From Actinomadura syzygii (lineage in GTDB: Bacteria; Actinomycetota; Actinomycetes; Streptosporangiales; Streptosporangiaceae), in the NCBI RefSeq assembly GCF_008085905.1, contig NZ_VSFF01000012.1, positions 124,001 through 188,000 of the forward strand: 64,000 bases of DNA, given 5' to 3'. The notes beneath the pieces are model-generated. The model was not told the origin of the DNA and ran no database searches. It saw only the letters and a program-made list of their open reading frames with translations. Positions within the stretch are counted from its first letter, which is position 1; each line of letters opens with the position of its first letter. Shown here piece after piece: positions 49,561 to 58,972 of this stretch. A program made the translations under genes and the position numbers.

Positions 49561-52500
49561 TTAGTCTGCGGGCGCCTGTTGTTCGAAATGCTGGAGGAGG
49601 GGCTGAGTAAGTGGGTCTCTGATCAGTCGTGGTGCCGCTGTGGCGGTTATTGGAGGTGGAAGCACTCCCGCTGTGGTGAGTTTTGACGCGCTTACTGTTC
49701 GATGGGTGCATATCCTCTGAAGGAGGTCCTTCTGTTGGTCCTCTAGGGCCACGCATCCAGTGAGAACCGCAGTGAGGGCGAGGAGTTCGTCGGTCATCGC
49801 GGCCGTCCAGCGTTGCGGCCTGACGTGGTCAAGTGGGGAGGACCGGCCGTGGTACTCGGTGGTTCGGTAGTTCAGCCAGTGCCGTATGACTCGCATGCCC
49901 CCGACGTCGTACTCCCAGACGTCTAGTGTCACGGGGCGGATGCTGCCAGCGCCGATGTGTAAGGTCAGGGAGGTCGCATCGTGAGTGATCTCTCCGGCCG
50001 AGCGGGAGGGCAGGGTACTGATCGGCGCAGGATTATGGATGCCGAAATGCTGGGCGAGAACTCGATGTCCACGGGGCCGACCTGCGGCACCATCATGCTG
50101 GTGCTCGCCGAAGGTGTGCAGCCACAATAGGTGCCGCCCGAGTTCGACGGCCTCGGCCCACAGCTCGGGTTCCGTCGTCAAAGGTACACGGACGCCAGGA
50201 AGCTTGAGGTCTGAGCGGAACCGTTCGGTGTAGCCGCGGTGAGCGGTGACGGCGGCCATGTAGGAGAGCAGGTCGCTGGCTGTGACCGTGGACTTCAAGA
50301 TCTGTGAAAGTATGGATAGCAGGCCGGGGGCGATGTTGGTTGAGGTGTCGCTGGTGTCGTGGGCGTTTCGGTAGAGCGGCCTTATGCCACCGCCGCGACC
50401 GTTGAAGTGATCCAGGTCGGGAATGTGGTTGGTGAATAAAAGCCCTGGGCCGCTCTTGATGCTGTGGGAATCCTGCTCATTCACATAGATCTGGTGATCT
50501 GAACGTACGGCCCACAGCGGCGGCCGGGGCATCTCCATCAGGCGGCTGTCGGGAATTATCCACTGCCGGTCAAACGGACGATACGCGACGGGGATAGGTT
50601 CCGGGCAGGGGCCGGTTTCTCCAGAGAGTGATCCGCTGGCGGGTGGAAAGCCAGGGAGAGGGCAGGGCGCAGTGTCAATCTTGCGGTCGCGCCCCTCCTT
50701 GAATAGCTGGACACGACTGGTGCCGGAAGCTGTGATTAGCTGGAGCCAGCGGGTCTTGAGAGTGTCTGGATCGGGGGCGTAGATCCATGAGCGGCCTGGG
50801 GTGATGCCGCGTGATCGCCACGGCATGATGTCGCTGAGCGCTGGATACTGCGACCATTCGGGAGTTGCTTCCGGGAGGAAGGGCGCTTCCCAGCCGTTTC
50901 TGCAGGTCCGCCATTCCGGATCGTCTGGTCCGAGCGCGGCGAGCCGGGCCAGTTTCCCTTGTCGGCTTCCGTGAAGTTCCAGATACCGGACGATGGCCAG
51001 CCTTGTGGGTGCGGGATCGTTGGAGCGGCTGAAGACGGCGATGCAGAGTTGGCGACTGACCGCTGCGCCGAAGATTCGTGTTCCGGCTTTGGATCGGTTG
51101 CCCTCAGGTGACAGTTCGATGACCCAGCCCTCGTCGCAGATGCTCCGCAGGTAGCGGCGGACACCGGCGAACGCCCTGCTGCTGATGAGGCTCGCTGGAA
51201 CGATGAAGGCGACGACTCCCTGGTTGTGGTCGTCGTGGGCCTCGAATGCCTTCCAGATGGCCCAGCGCCAGAACAGCCACGGCATGCCGTGTAGATCGGA
51301 CGTGTACCTGCCCATTCCGGGAGTGCGGAACTCATCCAGGGAGGGTCGAGTCCGGTTGCCGTCCGTGCCGGAGTGGCGGGGCTGCTCGATCCAAGGTGCC
51401 TGTCCCTTGGTGTTCTCCACGTGGGGTGGATTACCGATCACTACCATGACGGGCACTTCGCGTTTGAAGCGGTTGGCCTCCTGGCGGGAGCGTTCCAGAG
51501 GCCAGGTGGCGGCGCCGCCCATGCGCCCTTGCTGTGCCGCCGGGTTCTCAAGGGCGTCAGTCAGGAAGCGGGTCTCGACACTGGGGACCTCGGTGCTGAA
51601 GCGGGACAAGGCTTGATGGATGCGCAGCTCGGTGATCGCGTAGGGAGCGACCTGTACCTCGAAGCCCACCAGCCGGGTGGAAAGCAGTTCGCGTAAGCGC
51701 TCGTTGCGTGCGCCGTCTCCTTGGGCCTGGCCGATGGTGTCGGCGACGCGTTGGACGACCTCGACCAGGAAAGTTCCTGTGCCCATCGCGGGATCGACCA
51801 CGACGACGTCGTCATCGGCGAAGCCCCATGGTCTTTCCAGCCGACTGCGCAGGATCTGGTCGACGAAGTCGACCATGGCATGCGCCACGGGTTCGGGTGT
51901 GTAGTAGCTGCCGCTTTCTTTGCGTCTGCTCGGATCGTAGGCGGCAAGGAATTTCTCATAGAGATCGACGTAGATGCTTGGCCGAATGCCCTTGGGCCGG
52001 GTGAAGTCGACTACACCAATGATGCGGTGCAGGGTGTCGATCGTGCGGAGTTCCTCCACGGCGGCACTGTCCAGCAAGACCTGGAAGGCCCGCCCGATGA
52101 GGAGGTGCTTCTTGCTGAGCTGGCGGCCGATCTCCAGCAAGGGTGTGCCCTGGAAGACGATGCCGTCCAGTCGGGCCAGCAGCATCGCAAAGACGATGGT
52201 CTGGGCATAGGCGTCGGCGAAGCCAAGGTCGTCCAAACCGGGGAAGAGCAGGGCACGCCAGTCCTCGGCGAGCAGGCTGAGTCCTTCGTAGGCGCGATGA
52301 TCGGGCGAGCCACGCAGAATCGCCACGACTTCGTCGCGCAGCAGCCGACACAGTCCAGCGACTCGCCGGATGAGTTCGGGCAGGGAGGTCAGCCGCTTAG
52401 GCTCCCAACACAGAAAATCAAGGACGAGATCCGAGAACCCAGCGCCGGAGAGACGAAGGGGTTTGCGAGGATTGGTGAGGTCACCGTCCAAACGGACAAG

Positions 52501-52920
52501 ATTCTTGCATTCACCGAACGAGTAATGTGCCCACGACGTGCCGTCAGTGTAGATCAAGTTGGGCAGGGCGCGGAGCCGTTCCCATTGCTCTCGTTCACGT
52601 TTGTTCGGACGCCACTCCTTGGTGCAGGGCACGCCCCGCTTGGGGGCCTTGACTTCCAGGTAGCCCACACGGGTGCTACCGAGATCAACGGCGTAGTCGG
52701 GGCGAGCGCGGATGTCCTTAAGCAGCACCTCGCCGTAGGCCACGGCGTCAAGTCCGAGCTTGAGTGCTACCCGCTTCAGCAGAAGCTCCAGCGGTCCGCG
52801 AAGCTGATCTTCCGGGGCTCCGCCTCGGCTCAGCTTCTCGCTGACGTCGGCCCCGAAACCCGCGACCGCTTCCTCGACCGTGCACCCGGGCAACGGATCA
52901 CGGCTTCGGCTTCCGGCCAT
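49561..52920 (-). CDS. Single-chain type IIG restriction-modification enzyme (Eco57I-like)
   Basis: About 1,119 residues from the ATG at 52,920 (MAGSRSRDPL). A GTG at 52,953 would add 11 residues but has a poorer ribosome-binding site. The N-terminal nuclease region has a PD-(D/E)xK pattern: PDYAVD (about 74) then YLEVKAP (about 90). A helical linker leads to an N6-adenine methyltransferase with motif I DPAMGTGTF (about 378-386) and motif IV IGNPPH (about 493), where NPPY or NPPF is more usual. The C-terminal 500 residues, with PVAYRPFDRQWI and LLSYMAAVTAHRGYTERF, are typical of target-recognition regions in this group. Nuclease and methylase in one chain means no partner gene is required. 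It is in the repeat-bounded island with the OLD nuclease. The frame is uninterrupted. Confidence 0.9.
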   Translation of the reverse strand: MAGSRSRDPLPGCTVEEAVAGFGADVSEKLSRGGAPEDQLRGPLELLLKRVALKLGLDAVAYGEVLLKDIRARPDYAVDLGSTRVGYLEVKAPKRGVPCTKEWRPNKREREQWERLRALPNLIYTDGTSWAHYSFGECKNLVRLDGDLTNPRKPLRLSGAGFSDLVLDFLCWEPKRLTSLPELIRRVAGLCRLLRDEVVAILRGSPDHRAYEGLSLLAEDWRALLFPGLDDLGFADAYAQTIVFAMLLARLDGIVFQGTPLLEIGRQLSKKHLLIGRAFQVLLDSAAVEELRTIDTLHRIIGVVDFTRPKGIRPSIYVDLYEKFLAAYDPSRRKESGSYYTPEPVAHAMVDFVDQILRSRLERPWGFADDDVVVVDPAMGTGTFLVEVVQRVADTIGQAQGDGARNERLRELLSTRLVGFEVQVAPYAITELRIHQALSRFSTEVPSVETRFLTDALENPAAQQGRMGGAATWPLERSRQEANRFKREVPVMVVIGNPPHVENTKGQAPWIEQPRHSGTDGNRTRPSLDEFRTPGMGRYTSDLHGMPWLFWRWAIWKAFEAHDDHNQGVVAFIVPASLISSRAFAGVRRYLRSICDEGWVIELSPEGNRSKAGTRIFGAAVSRQLCIAVFSRSNDPAPTRLAIVRYLELHGSRQGKLARLAALGPDDPEWRTCRNGWEAPFLPEATPEWSQYPALSDIMPWRSRGITPGRSWIYAPDPDTLKTRWLQLITASGTSRVQLFKEGRDRKIDTAPCPLPGFPPASGSLSGETGPCPEPIPVAYRPFDRQWIIPDSRLMEMPRPPLWAVRSDHQIYVNEQDSHSIKSGPGLLFTNHIPDLDHFNGRGGGIRPLYRNAHDTSDTSTNIAPGLLSILSQILKSTVTASDLLSYMAAVTAHRGYTERFRSDLKLPGVRVPLTTEPELWAEAVELGRHLLWLHTFGEHQHDGAAGRPRGHRVLAQHFGIHNPAPISTLPSRSAGEITHDATSLTLHIGAGSIRPVTLDVWEYDVGGMRVIRHWLNYRTTEYHGRSSPLDHVRPQRWTAAMTDELLALTAVLTGCVALEDQQKDLLQRICTHRTVSASKLTTAGVLPPPITATAAPRLIRDPLTQPLLQHFEQQAPAD

Positions 52921-53623
52921 GAAGGATCCCGCCTTCCAAGACAGTGAATCCACCCTGCCTGGAGAATGACCCGCGGCTCAGCAAGGCTCAAGAGCCTGCC
53001 TAAAACTCTTTTGGCCACAATGGGCAACGAACACTGGTTAACGCCTTCGTATGCGCCAGACCGACGGGCCACTGGAATGAAATCTGCTGGGTGCAGATCG
53101 CGCACGTAAGCACATCTGGTCGAAGTGCCGCCGGTTTGCTCCGGTAGCCTCGCTGCCTTGGGGGCGGGACCGCGACGTCAATGCCCAAAAAGGTAGATCT
53201 TTCACGATTCGCGGGACTCCCAGGCGAACGCGGTGGTCGACTTCCTCACGTGCCGCTGGGCCAGTACGTCAACGTGTGACAACATCAGATGTGCGGTGAG
53301 TAAGGACAGCGCCTACAGAGTGCGGGCCGTCGCGTCGATATCGTTGGTCGACGTGTCCTAAACCTGGTGACGGGTGGCCTCACCGACCGACGGTTCCAAC
53401 GTCGCCGACGTCAACGGGCCTACCGGGGATTGGCGATTGGACGCGCACTCGGACGAGGCATGGGCATAGCTACCCGCGACTGCCGCAGGTTTGCGAGGTA
53501 TGCGCCTATACCCGATGTGAGCACCGCCCACACTTGCAACAGGGAGCAAGATGGAGTCCACCGGGTCTGGTGATGTGTCCCTGGCCCGCAGGCTTGAGTG
53601 TCCTGGGTTGCGTAGATGGCGCC
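52921..53623. other. Gene-free intergenic stretch
   Basis: The 5' regions of the leftward restriction enzyme and the rightward integrase face each other here, so both promoters should lie within. Short frames are present, one on the minus strand with a Cys-x-x-Cys pair, but none has a recognisable family or a good start. I see no RNA gene. Confidence 0.5.
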
Positions 53624-55021
53624 ATGGTGTTCATCAAGGGTTCTGGTCGGGTGTACCGGCGCTGTGGCTGTGTGGACCCGCAGTCGGGGAAGGCGCTGGG
53701 CGCGGGCTGTCCGAAGCTGGGGGCTGGCCGTCGGCATGGGAGTTGGTATGTCCGGCTGGAGTTGCCGGTTGGGTCCGATGGGCGCCGGCGACGGGTTCGG
53801 CGTGGTGGCTTTGGTACGCGGAAGGCGGCCGAGGAGGCGCTGGCGCGGCTGGGTAAGCCGTCGGGCGCGGGTGGTGGGCTGCTCACGGTCGGGGCGTGGC
53901 TTGCACAGTGGCTTGCCACTCGGACCGGCGCGGCCTCCACGAGTAAGAACTACGGCCATCACGTCCGCCGCTACCTGACCCCGTAGTTGGGGCGGATCGT
54001 GCTGGTGGAGCTGTCAGTCGCGCACGTGCAGGCGATGTTCGCGGCGATAACCCGTCAACACGAGGCGCGGGGTGCGCCGTTATCGGCGGCGACCCTGAAC
54101 CGGATCCGTGCGACGTTGCGCACGGCGTTGAACGCGGCGATCCGGTACGGGCTGATCGGGGACAACCCGGCGTCGCGGGTGCAGTTGCCGGTGGCGCGGC
54201 GTCCGCGGGCGGTGGTGTGGACCGCGGCACGGGTGGAGCATTGGCAGCGGACGGGGGAGCGGCCTCCGGTGGCGGTGTGGACGGCCGTGCAGACCGCCGA
54301 GTTCCTGCACGCGATCCGAGAGCACCGGCTGTACGCGGCGTTCCACCTGATCGCGCTACGCGGGCTACGGCGCGGGGAGGCGGCCGGGCTGCGGTGGTGT
54401 GACGTGGACCTGGACCAGCGGGCGGCGGTGATCTGCCAGCAGATCCAGCAGCACCAGGGGTATCTCACGGCGTGTCCGCCCAAGACCGCCACCAGCGCCC
54501 GCGTCATCGCGCTGGACCGCACCACCGCCGCCGCACTGCGTGATCATCGCGAGCGGCAGCAGCGTGAAAAGGCAGTGTCGGGCCACCGTGACAGTGGCTA
54601 TGTGTTCACCGGCCTCAACGGTGATCCGCTGGCCCCGGAGCGGCTGACCCGGCTGTTCCGTGACCTGGTCGCCGAGCATGGGTTGCCGCCGGTCCGGTTG
54701 CATGATCTCCGTCATGGTGCGGCGACGTTGGCGTTGGCGGCGGGGGTGGAGTTGAAGGTGGTGCAGGACATGCTGGGGCATTCCAGCATCGTGCTGACGG
54801 CTGACACCTACACCTCGGTGCTGCCCGAGGTCGCTCAACGTGCGGCGGAGAGGACCGCTAAGCACCTGTTGAAGGCGGGCCAGCTGGTGCCCGGCACCAA
54901 CCGGGTGTGTCGGCGAGACACCGGCTGCCGGAAACGCCGACGCGGCAAGGCCGGTGCGGTCCCACCACGGGTGTCGGTGGCGCATCCTGCACGTCAGCTC
55001 GGCCGACCGCAACGCTGCTGA
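53624..55021 (+). pseudogene. Phage-type tyrosine integrase interrupted by in-frame amber codon
   Basis: The reading frame runs from ATG 53,624 (MVFIKGSGRVYRR) to 55,021 with one break, a TAG at 53,984-53,986 inside YLTP-stop-LGRIVLVEL. Relatives continue through this point, and a single C-to-T change from CAG would explain it. The parts fit together: an N-terminal Arg-rich strand region (SWYVRLEL), a SAM-like core-binding domain, then the catalytic domain with Arg in RGLRRGE, HDLRHG, LGHSS and the Tyr in ADTYTSV. The nearly 344-residue distal part keeps all catalytic residues. The gene points at a tRNA-Arg-derived attachment repeat 280 bp downstream, as in actinomycete integrative elements. 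It is inactive unless the amber is read through or internal initiation suffices. Confidence 0.85.
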
Positions 55022-55300
55022 CCCCCGGATAGCAGGAGCGGCCGATGGGCCGCATCGTCGAGTAATCGTGAGCCCCGGGCTCCCAGTCCTTCTACCTGGA
55101 GGACCAACTGGATAACCGTCCGTATCGGCGCCGGTGACAGGTCGATACGCGATGAGTGCTGCCTTTCCGAGGCTCGGGATCGTTGTTGATGTTGCTGTGT
55201 GGGGCTTGCCCGGTGTGTGGGGGAATGCCTGGGCCCCAGGTGGGCCTCAGTCCGGCCCCATGCGGGCGGGGCGGCACGTCCGGGGTGTGGTGTTTGCACT
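55022..55300. other. Non-coding stretch between integrase and attachment repeat
   Basis: No gene is recognisable here. By analogy with other integrative elements this stretch would contain integrase arm-binding sites, but I could not identify any by eye. Confidence 0.4.
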
Positions 55301-55354
55301 GGTCAGGGGTGGCGCGCCCGGCAGGATTCGAACCCGCGACCGTCGGATTAGAAG
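55301..55354 (-). repeat. Right attachment-site repeat (tRNA-Arg 3' half with CCA)
   Basis: This 54-bp copy matches 45,617-45,670 at 53 positions. On the minus strand it gives anticodon loop CTTCTAA (TCT), T-arm and acceptor CGGGCGC, discriminator G and an encoded CCA. Sequence to its right does not pair as a tRNA 5' half, so the tRNA is incomplete. It sits 280 bp after the integrase and 210 bp before the CRISPR array. Confidence 0.85.
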
Positions 55355-55401
55355 AGTTACCCGCCGGCTTCAATGTCCTTTCGGGTTGTCGGCTGCCGGC
55401 A

Positions 55402-55437
55402 TGTTCCGCGACATACGAGCAAACAACGAGCGGACAC
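55402..55437. repeat. 36-bp direct repeat, right copy
   Basis: It matches 45,785-45,820 with one mismatch and starts 47 bp after the tRNA-derived repeat. Together with that repeat it defines a two-part duplication at each end of the island. Confidence 0.7.
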
Positions 55438-55564
55438 AATCCGGTGTTGCGCAGGTTCGTGCCTCGGGGCGGGGCACAAACGGCACCTACGCCGCCACCA
55501 CTGGGACAACCTGGAGATCTCGTCCCTGTGGATCCCACCGTCTCGTATGGCGGGGCTACATGGA

Positions 55565-58500
55565 GGGACTATCCCCGCGCAGGCGGGAAGCACGTCCTCC
55601 GAGTCTGGTTCACCGAGGACTCTGGGAGACCAGCCCCGCGTGCGCGGGGAGCACTTCCGGCTCGGGCTCGTCCGGCGACCGCTGGAGGGACCATCCCCGC
55701 GTGCGCGGGGAGCACGGGGCGCCCGCTCTGTCCGGGTGCCCGCCGCGGGGACCATCCCCGCGTGCGCGGGGAGCACGTGACTGAGATCCCGCGCTTGCCG
55801 TGGGAGCAGGGGCCATCCCCGCGTGCGCGGGGAGCACGTCATGGAGACGACCTTCTCCACGCTCGCCGGGGGACCATCCCCGTGTGCGCGGGGAGCACGT
55901 CGCGTCGTCCAGCGACGCAGGCGAAACGTAGGGACCATCCCCGCGTGCGCGGGGAGCACACGCTCCATCGCGAGGTGCGCGCTCCCATGGTGGGACCATC
56001 CCCGCGTGCGCGGGGAGCACCGGTTCCTCACCCCGTGCTGTGCCGACCCGGTGGGACCATCCCCGCGTGCGCGGGGAGCACGACATCCCCGGCAGGCCGG
56101 GGGCTCCCTTCCGGGGACCATCCCCGCGTGCGCGGGGAGCACAGGTTCTCGTCCTCCAGCAGGCCGTGAAGCGAGGGACCATCCCCGCGTGCGCGGGGAG
56201 CACTACCGCGACACCCTCACCGGCCCCCGCGCCTCGGGACCATCCCCGCGTGCGCGGGGAGCACCTTGAATAGACGCTCTGGTTGGAGGAGAACTGGGAC
56301 CATCCCCGCGTGCGCGGGGAGCACGATCCGATCAGGTTGTCGGGGGTGACCGCGACGGGACCATCCCCGCGTGCGCGGGGAGCACAGTGGAAGGCTCGTG
56401 GTCCTCGTCTCCAGGAGGGGACCATCCCCGCGTGCGCGGGGAGCACCCGAGCTGCAACCGGGTGGCGGGCCAGTTCGGGGGACCATCCCCGCGTGCGCGG
56501 GGAGCACCGCCGCTCAACATCAGACCCCGTCCCATATGAGTGGACCATCCCCGCGTGCGCGGGGAGCACCAGCCGGGCGTTGCTCATTCGTCCTCCCGTT
56601 GGGGACCATCCCCGCGTGCGCGGGGAGCACCGAGCATCGGGCCGCACCTGTTCGCGACCACGGGGACCATCCCCGCGTGCGCGGGGAGCACCTGTGGCGG
56701 GCCACCCTGGCGCTGTCGGAGTCGGGACCATCCCCGCGTGCGCGGGGAGCACCCATGCAGCAGCGCGCCAAGAAGGGCGCCGACGGGACCATCCCCGCGT
56801 GCGCGGGGAGCACTCCGTGACCTTGATCATCGGCGGGCGGTGGGTGGGACCATCCCCGCGTGCGCGGGGAGCACACGGGGTCGATCTCGTGGGGCTCTGG
56901 CCGGAAGGGACCATCCCCGCGTGCGCGGGGAGCACGCCATGACCGCGCTCGGGCCCGTAGCGGTCGGGGGACCATCCCCGCGTGCGCGGGGAGCACCAAG
57001 AACGCCATCTGGTGAGGGTTGGGGCGGCGGGACCATCCCCGCGTGCGCGGGGAGCACCGGCTCCCCACAGCAGGAACACTGTGGCCACCGGGACCATCCC
57101 CGCGTGCGCGGGGAGCACTCAGCCTGACGCTGGGGGAGCGAGCACCCGAGGGGACCATCCCCGCGTGCGCGGGGAGCACGGACTAGCGAACGAGTCCTTG
57201 AGGGCCGGTCTGGGACCATCCCCGCGTGCGCGGGGAGAACCCGACGTCGGGCGACTGGATGGCGACCTCGCCGGGACCATCCCCGCGTGCGCGGGGAGCA
57301 CACGGCTTCACCCTTCGGGTCTCCGACATCGTCGGGACCATCCCCGCGTGCGCGGGGAGCACGGCCCCGTCCAGACGCACGCGCTCCCCGCCCGGGGACC
57401 ATCCCCGCGTGCGCGGGGAGCACCGGGAGGCATGGTCCAAAGTGCAGGCCGCGCCGGGACCATCCCCGCGTGCGCGGGGAGCACTCACCCAGAGACCGGG
57501 GGTTTCGTCATTGTCAAGGGACCATCCCCGCGTGCGCGGGGAGCACCCGGCTCGTCCATCCAGATGGGCCCCTACGACGGGACCATCCCCGCGTGCGCGG
57601 GGAGCACGGTCCATGCCGAACATGGGGTTCCTTTCAGGGGGGACCATCCCCGCGTGCGCGGGGAGCACTTCGCGGACTTCTCTGCCGAACCCCTGGAACA
57701 GGGACCATCCCCGCGTGCGCGGGGAGCACATCCCCAAGCGCGTCATTGAGCTCCGGACGCCGGGACCATCCCCGCGTGCGCGGGGAGCACGAGCCGTCCG
57801 TGTTCTTGTTGCGGGCCGTGGGGACCATCCCCGCGTGCGCGGGGAGCACTCGACCGGGGCGTCCGCGACGACCTGCACCCAGGGACCATCCCCGCGTGCG
57901 CGGGGAGCACTTCCCCCACACCAGCGCGAACGACCGTGCGCCGGGACCATCCCCGCGTGCGCGGGGAGCACGAACCCAAACCCGCCGGTGCGGGCATCAC
58001 GGGGGGACCATCCCCGCGTGCGCGGGGAGCACGTCATCCGCGAGATCGTCTTGCGCTGCACCGAGGGACCATCCCCGCGTGCGCGGGGAGCACGCAAGTC
58101 CTGATCAGCGCAGACGGTACCCACGGGGACCATCCCCGCGTGCGCGGGGAGCACGGCCCGGTAGAGGCGGGACCAGGACCGGGCTCGGGACCATCCCCGC
58201 GTGCGCGGGGAGCACAGCGGCCCGATCTGGGTCACCGATCCGGCTGAGGGACCATCCCCGCGTGCGCGGGGAGCACACAGAGCTGACCGACCGGAAGCGC
58301 ATCGCGCAGGGACCATCCCCGCGTGCGCGGGGAGCACCGGTGTGGGCTTCATGGCTTCCCCTTCCTGCTGGGACCATCCCCGCGTGCGCGGGGAGCACCG
58401 CACCATGTACGCGACCGCCGCGATACCCGCGGGACCATCCCCGCGTGCGCGGGGAGCACGGGGCCTGCGTGCCTGGCAAGCCCTGCGGGCTGGGACCATC

Positions 58501-58581
58501 CCCGCGTGCGCGGGGAGCACCACGGCGACGTGGAGACGGACCCGCGCAGGGTGGGACCATCCCCGCGTGCGCGGGGAGCAC
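55565..58581 (-). CRISPR. Type I-E CRISPR array, 50 repeats and 49 spacers
   Basis: A 29-bp repeat recurs mostly every 61 bp (spacers of 32 bp; a few of 30, 31 or 33). In the transcript sense (minus strand) the repeat starts GTGCTCCCC, has a CCCCGCG/CGCGGGG hairpin, and ends GGATGGTCCC, which aligns with the E. coli type I-E repeat. The two leftmost copies are degenerate (55,565-55,593 and 55,626-55,654), and isolated single changes occur at 55,809, 55,870, 56,541 and 57,212. Decay at the left marks the trailer, so the leader and newest spacers are at the right beside cas3. The array is long for this type, implying sustained adaptation. Many short open frames across it are only the repeat read in different phases. 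Confidence 0.98.
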
Positions 58582-58972
58582 TCTCCCTGACCTGGGACTC
58601 TATGGAGCGGTCGGGCCGTTCTGAAGCACTTCTGCGGATAAGGACATTTCGGGCAGTCGGTTCGATGTCGCGTAAGTTGCCTGCGGTTCGCCGCGTTCGG
58701 TGACTGGCGAGGCTCTATGGCCAGATTCGTCGGCCCGGGTCGTTCAACTCAGTGGTGCCATCTCTGAGGGGTGCCTGGAGATGCGCTGTGTGAGTGGCTA
58801 TGGACGCTGGATCTTAGTGGACCTTGATCTGGTGGAGGCAGTCTGCTTTGGTGCATGACTTGGCGTTTCGGTGGCATGTCATAGATTTGTCTGATCCTGC
58901 CCAATTTGGAAAGAAGTGGGCAATGTGTCGTACTTCCTGTACATGCGAGTTTGAGGGCTCAACTGGCCTCTT
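58582..58972. promoter_or_regulatory. CRISPR leader and divergent cas promoter region
   Basis: 391 bp without a gene lie between the last intact repeat and cas3. The array is transcribed leftwards and cas3 rightwards, so this segment should hold the array leader (adjacent to 58,581) and the cas operon promoter. It is visibly richer in A and T than its surroundings around 58,840-58,960. I could not assign exact -10/-35 boxes or an IHF-like site. Confidence 0.65.

Noticed and set aside
49561..52920. BREX (PglX) or DISARM methyltransferase
   Set aside because: None of the partner genes (PglZ, BrxC, Lon, DrmA/B/C) is nearby, and the protein has its own N-terminal PD-(D/E)xK-like nuclease region.
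53984..53986. Genome-wide amber recoding, suggested by TAG in the integrase and in one transposase
   Set aside because: The transposase is also frameshifted and deleted, another transposase has TGA at Trp, and intact genes nearby end normally; plain decay explains these codons.
55503..55531. A further upstream degenerate CRISPR repeat
   Set aside because: Only the first five bases (GGGAC) and the spacing fit; the hairpin core is absent.
55357..58624. Repetitive proteins (PRARG, HAGMVP motifs) across 55.4-58.6 kb
   Set aside because: They are translations of the CRISPR repeat in several frames, not genes.
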